Source: an uncultured Halomonas sp.
Lineage (GTDB): Bacteria; Pseudomonadota; Gammaproteobacteria; Pseudomonadales; Halomonadaceae
Assembly (NCBI RefSeq): GCF_947490095.1
Contig: NZ_CANLFS010000024.1
Location: 1 to 47,717, forward strand
Direction: 5' to 3'
Length of the DNA: 47,717 nucleotides
Shown: piece by piece, positions 9,956 through 23,506 of the stretch
How positions within the stretch are numbered: position 1 is the first letter of the stretch
Layout: each line of letters opens with the position of its first letter
Notes under the pieces: model-generated
Databases searched by the model: none
What the model saw: the letters and a program-made list of their open reading frames with translations, nothing else
What the model was told of the DNA's origin: nothing
Program-made: the position numbers and the translations under genes

Positions 9956-11215
9956 CTAGCGGCGCTTCATCGCCTCGAAGAACTCGATGTTGGTCTTGGT
10001 ATCCTTGAGGCGGTCGATCAGGAACTCGGTGGCCGCGGTATCCTCCATGGGATTGAGCAGCTTGCGCAGGATCCACATGCGCTGCATCTCGTCCTCGGAG
10101 GCCAGCAGGTCCTCGCGGCGTGTGCCGGAACGGCGGATATTGATCGCCGGGTAGACGCGACGCTCGGCCAGCTTGCGATCGAGGTGCGCCTCCATGTTAC
10201 CGGTCCCCTTGAACTCCTCGAAGATCACCTCGTCCATCTTGGAGCCGGTATCGACCAGCGCCGTGGCGATGATGGTCAGGCTGCCGCCCTCCTCGATGTT
10301 GCGCGCCGCGCCGAAGAAGCGCTTGGGCTTCTCCAGGGCGTGGGCGTCGACGCCACCGGTGAGCACCTTGCCGGAGCTCGGCACCACGGTGTTGTAGGCG
10401 CGCGCCAGACGGGTAATGGAGTCGAGCAGGATCACCACGTCCTTCTTGTGCTCCACCAGGCGCTTGGCCTTCTCGATCACCATCTCGGCGACCTGGACGT
10501 GGCGGGCGGGCGGCTCATCGAAGGTCGAGGCCACCACCTCGCCGCGCACCGTGCGCGACATCTCCGTCACCTCCTCGGGGCGCTCATCGATCAGCAGCAC
10601 GATCAGATGACACTCGGGATTGTTACGGGTGATCGAGGTGGCAATATTCTGCAGCATCAGCGTCTTGCCCGCCTTGGGCGGCGAGACCAGCAGGCCGCGC
10701 TGGCCCTTGCCGATGGGGGCTACCAGATCGATGATCCGCGCCGTGAGATCCTCGGTGGAGCCATTGCCGATCTCCGTACGCAGGCGCTCCTGGGGGAACA
10801 ACGGCGTCAGGTTTTCGAACAGGATCTTGTGCTTGGCGTTCTCCGGCCGATCGAAGTTGATCTGGCTGACCTTGAGCAGGGCGAAGTAGCGCTCCCCGTC
10901 CTTCGGCGGGCGGATCTTGCCGGAGATGGAGTCGCCCTTGCGCAGGTTGAAGCGGCGGATCTGGGACGGCGAGACATAGATATCGTCGGGCCCGGCCAGA
11001 TAGGAGCTATCGGCGCTGCGCAGGAAGCCGAAACCATCCTGGAGGATCTCCAGTACGCCATCACCGTAGATCGGCTCGCCGCTCTTGGCGTGCTTCTTGA
11101 GGATGGCGAAGATGATGTCCTGCTTGCGAGAACGTGCCAGGTTGTCGATGCCCATCTCGCGGGCCATCTCCAGCAGTTCCGGCACGGGCTTTTGCTTGAG
11201 TTCGGTAAGATTCAT
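9956..11215 (-). CDS. rho: Transcription termination factor Rho
   Basis: The ATP-dependent RNA helicase of factor-dependent termination, 419 residues, as in E. coli. It has the N-terminal Rho domain ([18 protein letters not shown]) and the RNA-binding cold-shock-like domain with GFGFLR and [13 protein letters not shown]. The ATPase core has the P-loop SPPKAGKT, a Walker B stretch [16 protein letters not shown], the Q-loop region [11 protein letters not shown] and the C-terminal [13 protein letters not shown]. The ATG at 11215 is where homology begins, without a clear Shine-Dalgarno. trxA is not next to it. The long leader before it suggests autogenous control. Confidence 0.97.
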   Translation of the reverse strand: MNLTELKQKPVPELLEMAREMGIDNLARSRKQDIIFAILKKHAKSGEPIYGDGVLEILQDGFGFLRSADSSYLAGPDDIYVSPSQIRRFNLRKGDSISGKIRPPKDGERYFALLKVSQINFDRPENAKHKILFENLTPLFPQERLRTEIGNGSTEDLTARIIDLVAPIGKGQRGLLVSPPKAGKTLMLQNIATSITRNNPECHLIVLLIDERPEEVTEMSRTVRGEVVASTFDEPPARHVQVAEMVIEKAKRLVEHKKDVVILLDSITRLARAYNTVVPSSGKVLTGGVDAHALEKPKRFFGAARNIEEGGSLTIIATALVDTGSKMDEVIFEEFKGTGNMEAHLDRKLAERRVYPAINIRRSGTRREDLLASEDEMQRMWILRKLLNPMEDTAATEFLIDRLKDTKTNIEFFEAMKRR

Positions 11216-11520
11216 CGGTGTGTTCAGACGTTGCTCTTGGTAAGCCGGGCGGCATGCGCCGTGAGGAAAAGCGACAGGAAGCGAGAAGAAGACGCCCTGT
11301 AGTGCGTTCAGAGCCCGGACAGGCCACCTCTGGTCGTGATGCATCGAATGGCCATGGGCGGGAGGCCGCACAAGGATTGCAGGGCCACCGGGCCGATATC
11401 GAAAGCGAGGAAGCAGGTTCGTTTCGCCTGATCAGGGGTTCGGGGCCACTAGGCCGGGAACGCGGACTGATACAGAGGGCTGTCTGACGACTTGGAAATG
11501 ACCGATACGGGATTGCCGGT
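11216..11520 (-). promoter_or_regulatory. Long rho leader region, pyrimidine-rich
   Basis: No convincing gene lies in the 445 bp between the divergent rho and ppx starts. The rho-side part, read on the minus strand, has a long tract poor in G and rich in C/U (about 11255-11305, for example GTCTTCTTCTCGCTTCC) and other C-rich stretches near 11345-11425. Rho genes are commonly autoregulated by Rho-dependent termination in a long leader, and such C-rich, G-poor tracts are what Rho binds. That role is inferred here. Confidence 0.4.
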
Positions 11521-11660
11521 TCGGCCGGAAAGCATTTGGAATAGGCGAACGCCCTGATACTAGACAAGCCCGTCGGCGAACGCAAGCCCTGCCCCCGCCG
11601 GCGATTGACAGCACCGCCACTTGGCCGCACCCTTTTTCGAGAACCTTTGAAGGAAGATCC

Positions 11661-12695
11661 ATGACCGCGCCACAGGACCCGGCCACCGCCTCCCAGGTTG
11701 CCTACCGCCCTCTCCGCCTGGCCGCCATCGACCTGGGCTCCAACAGCTTTCACCTGCTGGTGGCCGACTATCAACATGACCGCCTGGAAATCGTGGCCCG
11801 CCACGGCGAGAAGGTTCAGCTCGCCGCGGGACTCGACGAAGGCGGTGTCCTCGACGAGGCGAGCATGGCGCGGGGCCTGGAGTGCCTGTCACGCTTCACC
11901 CCACTGCTCCAGGGAGTGTCGCCGGACTGCCTGCGGATCGTGGGCACCAATGCCCTGCGAGAGGCCACCAATCGTGAGGCCTTTATCGAATGCATCAGGG
12001 CCGGCCTGGGGCATCGCATCGAGGTCATCACCGGGGACGAGGAGGCGCGCCTGATCTACCTCGGTGCCGCCCATGCCCTGGCCGATCAAGCCCTTGCCCG
12101 GCCCCTGGCCGATCGAACCCTGGCCGAGCCGGTCCTTGCCGACCAAGCCCCCGACAAGGGCCACAGGCGGCTCGTCGTGGATATCGGCGGCGGGTCCACC
12201 GAGTTTATCATCGGCGAGGGGTTCGAGCCGCTGGCCCTGAAGAGCCAGCGCCTGGGCTGCGTCACCTTCACCCGGCGCTTCTTCGCCGATGGCACGATCA
12301 CCGACAAGCATATGCGCCAGGCGGAGCTCGCCGCCCTCTCCACGCTGGCCGGCCTCCGCTCGGCTTATCGCACGCTGGGCTGGCAGGAGGCCATCGGCAC
12401 CAGCGGCACCGTCAAGGCCGCCGCCGCCGTACTGGCCGCCGGTGGCACCCCCGGCCCGGGGGAAGGCGTGATCACCCGCGAGGGCATGCGCGAGCTGCGC
12501 CACCGCCTGATCGGGCTCAAGCACCTGGACGGCGTCGCACTTGAAGGCCTCAACCCCGATCGGGCCCGGGTCTTTCCCGCCGGCATGGCGATACTCGGCG
12601 CCATTTTCGAGGCCTTCGAACTCGAGTCCCTGCGCTATGCCGATGGCGCCCTGCGCGAAGGCGTGCTCCATGAGCTGATGGAACGCCACCGCTAG
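11661..12695 (+). CDS. ppx: Ppx/GppA-family phosphatase, short form with a repetitive insert
   Basis: The 344-residue protein keeps the two ASKHA-fold ATPase-like halves of exopolyphosphatase/pppGpp phosphatases: AAIDLGSNSFHLLV (21-34), RIVGTNALREATN, EVITGDEEARLIYLG (121-135), VVDIGGGSTEFIIG and GTSGTVKA. It stops before the C-terminal helical/HD region that makes E. coli Ppx about 513 residues. Residues 139-170 are an unusual Leu-Ala-Asp-rich insert (LADQALARPLADRTLAEP...), with matching DNA-level repetition. AAGGA stands 7 nt before the ATG. It is divergent from rho. Its TAG shares the CTAG at 12692-12695 with the convergent tilS stop. Substrate choice (polyphosphate or pppGpp) cannot be told. 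Confidence 0.85.
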   Translation: MTAPQDPATASQVAYRPLRLAAIDLGSNSFHLLVADYQHDRLEIVARHGEKVQLAAGLDEGGVLDEASMARGLECLSRFTPLLQGVSPDCLRIVGTNALREATNREAFIECIRAGLGHRIEVITGDEEARLIYLGAAHALADQALARPLADRTLAEPVLADQAPDKGHRRLVVDIGGGSTEFIIGEGFEPLALKSQRLGCVTFTRRFFADGTITDKHMRQAELAALSTLAGLRSAYRTLGWQEAIGTSGTVKAAAAVLAAGGTPGPGEGVITREGMRELRHRLIGLKHLDGVALEGLNPDRARVFPAGMAILGAIFEAFELESLRYADGALREGVLHELMERHR

Positions 12696-14002
12696 GGCGG
12701 CGAGGCCCGCCATCCCTCGGACAACACCAACCACTGCTCGTCGACCGGGTCGAGCACCGCCACCGGCGTGGCGCCTGACCACACCACTACCAGCCGCTCG
12801 CGTCTCCAGGGTGGCACCTCAAGCTCCTGGAGCAGCCGCTTGAGGTCACGCCGCCCCCGCCCGGCCAGCCGCAGGCGCTCTCCGCCGCGGCGAGGCGTCG
12901 CCCGCAGCCGCTGCTCGCCTGTCTCCGACCCGCCCCCCGGCCCGACCAGCGCGGTTGTACTCCGCCCGAAGGGCGTGACCAGCGGCCCATGCTCATCCCA
13001 CTCGACTTCCCAGGTCGACGGCAGAGCCTGCATCGGCGCCAGCAGATAGAGATGACCACGCCACACTCGCGCCTCACCGCCATCCCAGGCGACGCGCACC
13101 TCGGCGTCCACCCGGGCGCCCAGCTGGGCCAGCAGGCTCGCCAGGCGACGCGCCGGCGGCAGCGCCAGGCCCAGCCGCTCACAGCAGTGACGCACCAGCA
13201 GGCGCCGACGCGGCGCCGACAGCCGAGAAAGGCCATCGAGCGACAGCCGTCCCGGGTCGCCGCCCAGCTCTTCCAGGTCGAGCCCCGCCAGCTCTGCCAG
13301 CAGGCCATCGGCTTCGGCACACAGCGCCGCGCTGCGCGAAAGCGAACGGCCGGCCTGCGGCCAGCGCTCGGCGAGCCGCGGCAGGACGGCATGGCGCAGG
13401 TAGTTGCGGTCCTGGTCGCACTCGGCGTTGCTGGGGTCTTCCGTCCAGGCGAGGCCGCGGCGCGCCGCGGCGGCCTCGAGCCGCGCCCGGGGAATATCCA
13501 GCAGCGGCCGCACCAGGCGCCGACCCTGCCAGTCGCGTGCCGCCGGCATGCCGGCCAGGCCACGCACCCCGCTCCCCCGCAGGGCGGCGAGCATCAGGGT
13601 CTCGGCCTGATCATCGCGGTGCTGGGCCAGCCACAGGCTCTCACCGGCGGCCACATGCCGGAGGAAGGCGGCATAGCGCGCTTCTCGGGCGGCGCCCTCG
13701 AGCCCCTGGCCGTTGGCGCGATCGACCTCCACCCGTGCCACACGAAGCGCCACGCCAAGCCGCTCGCACAGTTCCCGGCAATGCCCCTCGAAATCGTCGG
13801 CGGCCGCCTGCAGGCCATGGTGGACATGGAGGGCGCGCAGCGGGCGGGGGTGACGGCGGCAGGCGTCGGCCGCCAGGGAGAGCAGCAGGGAGGAATCCAG
13901 GCCCCCGGACAGTGCCACCCATACACAACGCCCCGGCGCGGTCTGCGCCAGGGCGTCGTCGATCATGGCCTGGAGGGGCATGCCGTCAGGCCGGTGCGCC
14001 AT
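12692..14002 (-). CDS. tilS: tRNA(Ile)-lysidine synthase TilS
   Basis: TilS modifies the wobble C of the CAU-anticodon tRNA-Ile to lysidine so that it reads AUA. The 436-residue protein has the PP-loop [11 protein letters not shown] (31-41), [17 protein letters not shown] and [21 protein letters not shown]. It continues through the TilS-specific [22 protein letters not shown] to the C-terminal domain with [21 protein letters not shown]. The first ATG (14002) overlaps accA by 17 nt. A second in-frame ATG at 13981 lies 4 nt after the accA stop and is also possible. It is the last gene of the long minus-strand cluster. Confidence 0.95.
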   Translation of the reverse strand: MAHRPDGMPLQAMIDDALAQTAPGRCVWVALSGGLDSSLLLSLAADACRRHPRPLRALHVHHGLQAAADDFEGHCRELCERLGVALRVARVEVDRANGQGLEGAAREARYAAFLRHVAAGESLWLAQHRDDQAETLMLAALRGSGVRGLAGMPAARDWQGRRLVRPLLDIPRARLEAAAARRGLAWTEDPSNAECDQDRNYLRHAVLPRLAERWPQAGRSLSRSAALCAEADGLLAELAGLDLEELGGDPGRLSLDGLSRLSAPRRRLLVRHCCERLGLALPPARRLASLLAQLGARVDAEVRVAWDGGEARVWRGHLYLLAPMQALPSTWEVEWDEHGPLVTPFGRSTTALVGPGGGSETGEQRLRATPRRGGERLRLAGRGRRDLKRLLQELEVPPWRRERLVVVWSGATPVAVLDPVDEQWLVLSEGWRASPP

Positions 14003-14939
14003 AGCTCATCAGGCGCTGATAGCGATGCTCCAGCAGGGTCTCGGTGTCCATGGCGTCGAGACGCTCGAGGCTGGCGAGCAGCGCCTCCTTGACACGCTCG
14101 GCGGTGGCGACCGGCTGGCGATGGGCCCCGCCCAGCGGTTCCGGGATCAGGGTATCGACAAGCCCCAGTTCCTTGAGGCGCTCGGCGGTAATGCCCATGG
14201 CCTGGGCGGCATCGGACGCCTTCTCGGCGCTCTTCCACAGGATCGAGGCGCAGCCTTCGGGGGAGATCACCGAATAGGTGGAATACTGCAGCATGGCCAG
14301 CTCGTCGCAGACCCCGATGGCGAGTGCCCCGCCGGAGCCGCCCTCACCCACCACGGTGGCCAGCACCGGCGTGCGCAGGCGTGACATGACCCCGAGGTTA
14401 TAGGCAATGGCCTCGGACTGGCCGCGCTCTTCGGCATTGATGCCGGGGTAGGCCCCGGGCGTATCGATGAAGGTCAGCACCGGCATGCCGAAGCGTTCGG
14501 CCATCTCCATCAGGCGGCAGGCCTTGCGATATCCCTCGGGGCGCGGCATGCCGAAGTTACGACGCACCTTCTCGTGGACATCGCGTCCCTTCTGGTGGCC
14601 GATCACCATGACCGGACGGTCGTCCAGGCGTGCCACACCGCCGACGATGGCGGCATCATCGGCGAAGCGACGGTCGCCGTGGAGCTCGTCGAAGTCGCTG
14701 AAGACGTGTTCCAGGTAATCCAGCGTGTAGGGGCGCTGGGGGTGGCGAGAGAGCTGCGAGACCTGCCATGGGCTGAGGTCCTTGAAGATCGACTCGGTGA
14801 GCTTGCGGCTCTTCTCCTCGAGACGCTCGATCTCGTCGTTGAGGCTGACCTGGCTGTCGTTGCCGACCAGGCGCAGTTCCTCGATCTTGGCCTGAAGCTC
14901 GGCGATGGGCTGTTCGAAGTCGAGATAGTTGGGATTCAT
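13986..14939 (-). CDS. accA: Acetyl-CoA carboxylase carboxyltransferase subunit alpha
   Basis: AccA pairs with AccD to transfer the carboxyl group from carboxybiotin to acetyl-CoA, giving malonyl-CoA for fatty acid synthesis. The protein is 317 residues, with N-terminal [22 protein letters not shown] and conserved [35 protein letters not shown] and [11 protein letters not shown]. The ATG at 14939 is the family start. The frame is open further upstream without similarity. Its own promoter is recognisable at 15015-15042, so it can be transcribed independently of dnaE. Confidence 0.97.
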   Translation of the reverse strand: MNPNYLDFEQPIAELQAKIEELRLVGNDSQVSLNDEIERLEEKSRKLTESIFKDLSPWQVSQLSRHPQRPYTLDYLEHVFSDFDELHGDRRFADDAAIVGGVARLDDRPVMVIGHQKGRDVHEKVRRNFGMPRPEGYRKACRLMEMAERFGMPVLTFIDTPGAYPGINAEERGQSEAIAYNLGVMSRLRTPVLATVVGEGGSGGALAIGVCDELAMLQYSTYSVISPEGCASILWKSAEKASDAAQAMGITAERLKELGLVDTLIPEPLGGAHRQPVATAERVKEALLASLERLDAMDTETLLEHRYQRLMSYGAPA

Positions 14940-15014
14940 TGGCGGGAGGCCTTGTGATGTTCTGCCGGCGGCCCCGGGAAAGGCGGCCGGCACATAAAAA
15001 AGAAAGTGGCTCGC

Positions 15015-15042
15015 ATTATCGCACCCTCAACGCGCCACGCAA
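15015..15042 (-). promoter_or_regulatory. Sigma70-type promoter for accA
   Basis: On the minus strand TTGCGT (15037-15042) and GATAAT (15015-15020) are spaced by 16 bp, giving a good -10 and a partial -35. The predicted leader then includes a 7-bp hairpin TGCCGGC/GCCGGCA (14963-14992) before the accA start. Confidence 0.55.
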
Positions 15043-15126
15043 GGCGACGCGTCTCGGCCGGCGCGGGGAGGGCCCAGGCCTGTCGCCGGACCCGCCCCGC
15101 CTTGAGGGCCGGTGACGATAACCGGC

Positions 15127-18630
<3,504 letters not shown>

Positions 18631-18746
18631 AGAAGGCTCGGGGCTTGGCGATAAATAATCGGTACATGAAGCGCGCGGTTAACCCGTGAGCAGGTCTCGG
18701 ACCTCCTCTGCGACCGGCTCCCGGCGCCTCTTATGATGTGAGAGAC

Positions 18747-19385
18747 CTAAAGCAGGGCCAGCTGGCGCCTCACCGGGCCAAAGGAGCGGCGGTGTTCGGG
18801 CAACGGTCCCAGGCGCGCCAGGGCGGCCAGGTGCTCACGGGTCGGATAGCCCTTGTGGCGGGCAAAGCCATAGTCGGGGTGGCGGGCATCCAGCGCCAGC
18901 ATCTGGGCGTCACGGGCCACCTTGGCGAGTATCGACGCCGCCGCGATGGCCGGATGGCGGGCATCGCCCTTGACCACCGCCTGGCCCGGCACATGATGCC
19001 CGGGCAGGCGATTGCCGTCCACCAACAGATACTCGGCCGCCGGTGTCAGGGCATCGATGGCGCGACGCATGGCCAGATGGGTGGCGTGAAAGATATTGAG
19101 CGCGTCTACCTCGGCGGCAGAGGCCTCGGCGACGGCGAAGGCCAGGGCCTTCTCGCGAATCTCGACGTCCAGCGCCTCGCGGCGCTTCGCCGTCAGCGCC
19201 TTGGAATCGTTGAGCCCATCGATGGGCCGCGCCGGGTCGAGGATCGCCGCCGCGGCCACGACGCTGCCTACCAGGGGGCCTCGCCCGACCTCGTCAACAC
19301 CGGCCAGCCGCTCTCCGCGGTAATCGACCACCAAAGGGGGCAGATCATGCCTGGACCTGGCACTCGTCGCCTTCGTTCGAGTCAA
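18747..19385 (-). CDS. rnhB: Ribonuclease HII
   Basis: RNase HII removes ribonucleotides and RNA from RNA-DNA hybrids. The protein has the metal-binding [13 protein letters not shown] with the acidic pair of the active site, [13 protein letters not shown], and the [14 protein letters not shown] segment. I place the start at a TTG (19385) because GGAGG lies 7 nt before it and it overlaps the lpxB stop as TTGA, giving 212 residues. An upstream GTG at 19406 gives 219 residues but has no such ribosome site. The TTG start and overlap imply coupling to lpxB. Confidence 0.94.
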   Translation of the reverse strand: MTRTKATSARSRHDLPPLVVDYRGERLAGVDEVGRGPLVGSVVAAAAILDPARPIDGLNDSKALTAKRREALDVEIREKALAFAVAEASAAEVDALNIFHATHLAMRRAIDALTPAAEYLLVDGNRLPGHHVPGQAVVKGDARHPAIAAASILAKVARDAQMLALDARHPDYGFARHKGYPTREHLAALARLGPLPEHRRSFGPVRRQLALL

Positions 19386-20596
19386 GACGCCACCTCCTCG
19401 CCACACTCGGGGATGACGCTTGCCGGCAGCGAACGTCCCGCCACCAGTGCCTCGATGGCCTCCGCGGCGCGGCGGCTGGCGTCACGCTGCAGGCCGGCAT
19501 GCATGGCGGCGAAGCGTGCCTCCAGCGCCTCACGACCCGAGGCATCATCGAGCATCTCGCCGAGTCGCGCGGCGATCGCCTCGGCGCTCGCCGCCTCCTG
19601 AATCAATTCCGGCACCAGGCCTTCCTGGGCAATCAGGTTGGGCAACGAGATCCATTCGGTCTTGACCAGTTTCTTGGCCAGCCAGTGGGTCGCCGGCGCC
19701 ATGCGGTAGGCCACCAGCATGGTCCGGTGACAGAGCATCGCCTCCAGGGCGGCGGTGCCAGAGGCGAGCAGCACCGCATCGGCGGCCACCATGGCTTCTC
19801 GAGCCTTGCCGTCGAGCAGGGTCAGGCGCTCGGCCAGGGCGGGATAGCCGGCGAGCAACGCCTCGAGCTCGCCGCGACGCGCCGGAGTAGCCGCCGGCAC
19901 CACCACCCGTAACTCGGGGCGTGCGGTGCACAGGCGCTCGGCGGCGGCGAGGAAGGTATCGCCGATAAAGCGGATCTCACCGGCCCGGGAGCCGGGCAGC
20001 ACGGCAAGCACCGGGGCATCGCCGGTCAGGCCCAGCGCCGACCGAGCCGCGAGGCGGTCATTCTCGAGGGGCAGCTCATCGGCCAGCGGGTGGCCGACGA
20101 AGGCCACGGGGACGCGATGCCGAGCATAGAAGGCGGCCTCGAAGGGCAGAAAGGTCAACATGGCGTCGACGGAACGGGCAATGCCCTTGACCCGCCCCTG
20201 GCGCCAGGCCCACACGGAGGGGCTGACGTAGTGGGCGGTCGTCAGTCCCGACTCGCGCAGCTGACGCTCCAGGCCGAGATTGAAGTCGGGGGCATCGATG
20301 CCGACCATGATATCGGGCCGCCAGCGCAAGGCATCGCGCATGAGCTCGCGACGCACGCCGAGCAGCCTGGGCAGGTGCCTGACCACCTCGACCAGGCCCA
20401 TGACCGACAGGGTCTCCAGGGGGTAACGGCTGTCGATGCCCTCTTCGATCATGCGGGGCCCGCCGATGCCACGGAACTCGACGCCGGGGTGACGCGCCTT
20501 GAGGGCACGCATCAGACCGGCACCGAGGATGTCGCCGGATAACTCGCCGGCCACCAGATAGACGCGACGCACGGCGGCCACTTCGTCGCCGGGCAT
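19382..20596 (-). CDS. lpxB: Lipid-A-disaccharide synthase
   Basis: LpxB is the inner-membrane-associated glycosyltransferase that joins UDP-diacylglucosamine and lipid X. The 404-residue protein carries [20 protein letters not shown] at the N-terminus, [48 protein letters not shown] cut into its usual core, [11 protein letters not shown], and the C-terminal LVAYRMAP and [18 protein letters not shown]. The start lies 2 nt after the lpxA stop (TGATCATG). It precedes rnhB with overlapping codons. Confidence 0.97.
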   Translation of the reverse strand: MPGDEVAAVRRVYLVAGELSGDILGAGLMRALKARHPGVEFRGIGGPRMIEEGIDSRYPLETLSVMGLVEVVRHLPRLLGVRRELMRDALRWRPDIMVGIDAPDFNLGLERQLRESGLTTAHYVSPSVWAWRQGRVKGIARSVDAMLTFLPFEAAFYARHRVPVAFVGHPLADELPLENDRLAARSALGLTGDAPVLAVLPGSRAGEIRFIGDTFLAAAERLCTARPELRVVVPAATPARRGELEALLAGYPALAERLTLLDGKAREAMVAADAVLLASGTAALEAMLCHRTMLVAYRMAPATHWLAKKLVKTEWISLPNLIAQEGLVPELIQEAASAEAIAARLGEMLDDASGREALEARFAAMHAGLQRDASRRAAEAIEALVAGRSLPASVIPECGEEVAS

Positions 20597-20598
20597 GA

Positions 20599-21366
20599 TC
20601 AGCGGATGATGCCGCGGGTCGAGACCTCGATGGAGGCGGCGAAGGCCTCGGTCTCGGGGTACTGGAAGCGGCTGCGAATCTCGATCAGTGCCTGCTCCAC
20701 GGTGAGCCCCTGGCGATAGACCAGCTTGTAGGCCTCACCCAGCGCCTTGAGGGCATCCCGGGAGAAGCCGCGACGCTTGAGGCCCACCAGGTTGAGCCCA
20801 TGCACCTGGGCCGGGTTGCCGCTGAGCATCACGTAGGCGGGGGTGTCCTTGGTGATGATGGAACCACCACCGGCCATGGCATGGGTACCGAAGTGGCAGA
20901 ACTGGTGGACCGCCGAGAGGCCGCCGAGAATCGCGAAGTCGCCCATCCTGACGTGGCCCGCCAGGGTCACCTGGTTGGCCAGGATGCAGTCACTGCCGAT
21001 CACGCAGTCATGACCCACGTGAACATAGGCCATCAGCAGGTTGCGCGAGCCGATGGTCGTCTCGCCGCGGTCCTGAACGGTGCCACGATGCAGGGTAACG
21101 CCCTCTCGGACCACGTTGTCATCCCCCATCACCAGCCGGGTCGGCTCACCGCCATACTTCTTGTCCTGGCAATCCTCGCCCACCGAGGCGAACTGGAAGA
21201 TGCGCGTGCGGGCACCGAGCACCGTCGGCCCCTTGATCACCACGTGGGGGCCGATACGCGATCCCGGGCCGATCGTCACATCGGGCCCGATCACGGTGAA
21301 GGGGCCGACCTCGACGTCGTCGGCCAGCCGTGCGGCGGGGTCGATAAGGGCGGTGGGATGAATCAA
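20599..21366 (-). CDS. lpxA: UDP-N-acetylglucosamine O-acyltransferase
   Basis: LpxA adds the first 3-hydroxyacyl chain to UDP-GlcNAc in lipid A synthesis. At 255 residues it shows the left-handed beta-helix hexapeptide pattern throughout the first 180 residues ([19 protein letters not shown]). The catalytic histidine region is in [16 protein letters not shown], and the [20 protein letters not shown] linker precedes a helical C-terminus. Its ATG overlaps the fabZ stop as ATGA. Confidence 0.97.
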   Translation of the reverse strand: MIHPTALIDPAARLADDVEVGPFTVIGPDVTIGPGSRIGPHVVIKGPTVLGARTRIFQFASVGEDCQDKKYGGEPTRLVMGDDNVVREGVTLHRGTVQDRGETTIGSRNLLMAYVHVGHDCVIGSDCILANQVTLAGHVRMGDFAILGGLSAVHQFCHFGTHAMAGGGSIITKDTPAYVMLSGNPAQVHGLNLVGLKRRGFSRDALKALGEAYKLVYRQGLTVEQALIEIRSRFQYPETEAFAASIEVSTRGIIR

Positions 21367-21806
21367 GCGACCTTCCTCTCGGCGCAGATGATCTCGGCCT
21401 CGCAGGCCAACTCGCCGTCCACGCTGGCCTTGCAGGCAAACTTCCAGATCCCGCGCTTCTCGCGCACCACGTCGGCACGCAGGTCGAGCCGGTCACCGGG
21501 CATTACCGGACGCTTGAAGCGCACGTTGTCGCTGCCGACCAGGTAGTAAACGTAGCCGTCGGCGGGCAGCTTGTTGACGGTCTTGAAGCCGAGGATGCCA
21601 CAGGCCTGGGCCAGCGCCTCGATCACCAGCACCCCAGGCATGATGGGATGGTGGGGGAAATGGCCATTGAAGAAGGGCTCATTGATACTGACATGCTTGT
21701 AGGCAACGATGGTCTCGCCCAGGGCCAGTTCGGTGACCCGATCCACCAGCAGGAAAGGATACCGGTGGGGCAGATACTCACGGATCTCGTTGATGTCCAT
21801 TACCAT
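21363..21806 (-). CDS. fabZ: (3R)-hydroxyacyl-ACP dehydratase FabZ
   Basis: The hot-dog-fold dehydratase of fatty acid elongation, 147 residues. It has [14 protein letters not shown], the active-site histidine in [23 protein letters not shown] (split here by positions 45-67), and [16 protein letters not shown] precedes the first ATG by about 8 nt; a second ATG two codons on is possible. A near-consensus promoter overlaps the end of lpxD, so fabZ-lpxA-lpxB-rnhB can be made separately from the upstream genes. Confidence 0.97.
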   Translation of the reverse strand: MVMDINEIREYLPHRYPFLLVDRVTELALGETIVAYKHVSINEPFFNGHFPHHPIMPGVLVIEALAQACGILGFKTVNKLPADGYVYYLVGSDNVRFKRPVMPGDRLDLRADVVREKRGIWKFACKASVDGELACEAEIICAERKVA

Positions 21807-21882
21807 CGTTACAACCTCTGAAGTCTCGGAGTGCCTGCCGTCTCGACAGGCGTGAGCCGGCGATCATGCCGGTCAGGCGGGG

Positions 21883-21910
21883 ATTATAGCGCCCCTCTCG
21901 GGGCCCTCAA
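21883..21910 (-). promoter_or_regulatory. Sigma70-type promoter before fabZ
   Basis: On the minus strand TTGAGG (21905-21910, overlapping the lpxD stop) and a perfect TATAAT (21883-21888) are 16 bp apart. The spacer holds the small hairpin GCCCC-GAGA-GGGGC. The predicted transcript starts about 70 nt before fabZ. Confidence 0.65.
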
Positions 21911-22944
21911 GTGCCATGCCTCTTCTCGAGACGGGCGAGGCGCTTGGCCATATCATCCAGGTGCTTGAAACGTACCGCATTCTTGCGCCACTGGGCGTTG
22001 CGCATGGCGCCGGTCCCCGAGGAGTAGACGCCGGGCTCGTGGATCGAGTTGGTGACCAGGCTCATGCCGGTGATCTGCACCCCATCGCAGAGGGTCAGGT
22101 GGCCGGCCAGCCCCACACCACCGCCCAGCATGCAGTGGCGCCCCACCTTGGTGGAGCCGGCGATCCCCACACAGCCGGCCAGGGCGCTATGCTCGCCGAT
22201 CTGCACGTTATGGGCGATCTGGACCTGGCTGTCGATCTTGACGTCATCGCCAATCAGGGTATCGCCCAGCGCACCACGATCGATGCTCGAGCAGCTACCC
22301 ACCTCGACGTCATTGCCCAGCACCACCCCGCCGAGCTGTGCGATCTTGTGCCAGCGGCTGCCATCATGAGCGAAGCCGAAGCCATCGGCGCCCACCACAC
22401 AACCACTGTGCAGGATGGCCCGGCGGCCGATCACCACGCCATGATAGACGGTGACGTTGGCATGCAACCGCGTGCCGTCACCGACGATGGTATCGGCCCC
22501 GACGACCGAGCCGGCGCCGATGCTGACGTCATCGCCCAGGCAAGCCCCGGCCTCGACAACGGCCTGGGGCCCGACCTCGACCCGGGCCCCCAGGGTCACC
22601 GATGGGTCCACCACCGCCGACGGATGAACGCCGGCCGGCTCATGGCCCGCCAACGGGTCGAACAGCCGCGATGCCGCGGCATAGCCCAGATAGGGGTTGT
22701 CGAGCTCGAGTCGGTCCACCGGACAACTTTCACCATGCTGAGGGTGCAGCAACACGGCGCCGGCGCGGGTGCCGGGGAGGTCCTTGAGGTAGGCGCGGTT
22801 GGCCAGGAAGGCCACCTCGCCGGGCCCGGCCGCATTGAGGGTCGCCAGGCCACTGACCTGGCGATGGGCATCACCCACCAGGCGGGCACCCAGCCTTTCG
22901 GCCAGGTCACCCAGGGTCATCTTGGGGGTAGCGCGTCGCGTCAT
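21907..22944 (-). CDS. lpxD: UDP-3-O-(3-hydroxyacyl)glucosamine N-acyltransferase
   Basis: LpxD adds the N-linked acyl chain in the third step of lipid A synthesis. The 345-residue protein has an N-terminal uridine-binding domain (LGDLAERLGARLVGD, then PYLGYAAASRLFDP). A long hexapeptide-repeat helix from about residue 105 includes ADGFGFAHDGSRWHKIAQLGG with the catalytic histidine area, and DTLIGDDVKIDSQVQIAHNV. It lies 18 bp after skp and 100 bp before fabZ. Confidence 0.97.
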   Translation of the reverse strand: MTRRATPKMTLGDLAERLGARLVGDAHRQVSGLATLNAAGPGEVAFLANRAYLKDLPGTRAGAVLLHPQHGESCPVDRLELDNPYLGYAAASRLFDPLAGHEPAGVHPSAVVDPSVTLGARVEVGPQAVVEAGACLGDDVSIGAGSVVGADTIVGDGTRLHANVTVYHGVVIGRRAILHSGCVVGADGFGFAHDGSRWHKIAQLGGVVLGNDVEVGSCSSIDRGALGDTLIGDDVKIDSQVQIAHNVQIGEHSALAGCVGIAGSTKVGRHCMLGGGVGLAGHLTLCDGVQITGMSLVTNSIHEPGVYSSGTGAMRNAQWRKNAVRFKHLDDMAKRLARLEKRHGT

Positions 22945-22962
22945 GGCAAGGGGTCCCGGCGG

Positions 22963-23445
22963 TTACAGCATGCTGTTGAGGATCTCGGTCACCTCGGCGG
23001 TGACGTTCTGCAGGTCACTCTCGGCGTGCAGAACCGCCTGGGGCTCCACCAGGACCTGAATGCTGTGGCGTGCGATGATCTGGTCCACCGCTTGCTGCAG
23101 CTTGGGCTCGGCGCGCTGCAACAGGGCCTGCTCGGATTCCTGGCGCGCCTGCATGACCTCGCCCATCAGGCGATTGAGCTCGGCGACCTTCTGGTTGGCC
23201 TGCTGGCGTTCGCCGTCGCTGAGACTGTCGGCACGCTGCTGCAGCTGGTTAAGCTCCTGCTGGAGGGCCTGGGCCTGCTGCTGCTGGCTACCGACACGGC
23301 TCTCCAGGTCGCTCATGGAGCGCTGGGCCACATTGGTTTCCATCAGCGCACGGCGCCAGTCCAGCACCGCCACGTCGGCGGCCAGCGCCGGCAGGGCCAT
23401 GGCGGAGAGCAGCAGCAGGGTAAAGGCAACGGTCAACTTGCGCAT
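22963..23445 (-). CDS. skp: Periplasmic chaperone Skp/OmpH
   Basis: Skp holds unfolded outer-membrane proteins on their way to BamA. The 160-residue product has a signal peptide (MRKLTVAFTLLLLSAMALPALAA in two parts, cleavage after about residue 23). The mature body begins DVAVLDWRRALMETNVAQRSM, followed by a long Gln/Glu-rich coiled coil (about residues 50-110) that forms the tentacles. AGGAG lies 7 nt before the ATG. It sits directly after bamA, the usual order. Confidence 0.93.
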   Translation of the reverse strand: MRKLTVAFTLLLLSAMALPALAADVAVLDWRRALMETNVAQRSMSDLESRVGSQQQQAQALQQELNQLQQRADSLSDGERQQANQKVAELNRLMGEVMQARQESEQALLQRAEPKLQQAVDQIIARHSIQVLVEPQAVLHAESDLQNVTAEVTEILNSML

Positions 23446-23506
23446 GATAAGACTCCTGTTGGGGCCGCCGATGGCGGCCAGGGGTAAATAACGTATCGGC
23501 GCCCGA

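Noticed and set aside
14963..14992. Terminator between dnaE and accA
   Set aside because: The T-run lies before the hairpin on the transcribed strand, not after it. The structure falls in the accA leader downstream of its promoter.
19386..19406. GTG start seven codons upstream for rnhB
   Set aside because: It has no ribosome site, while the TTG at 19385 has GGAGG at 7 nt and overlaps the lpxB stop in a coupled manner.
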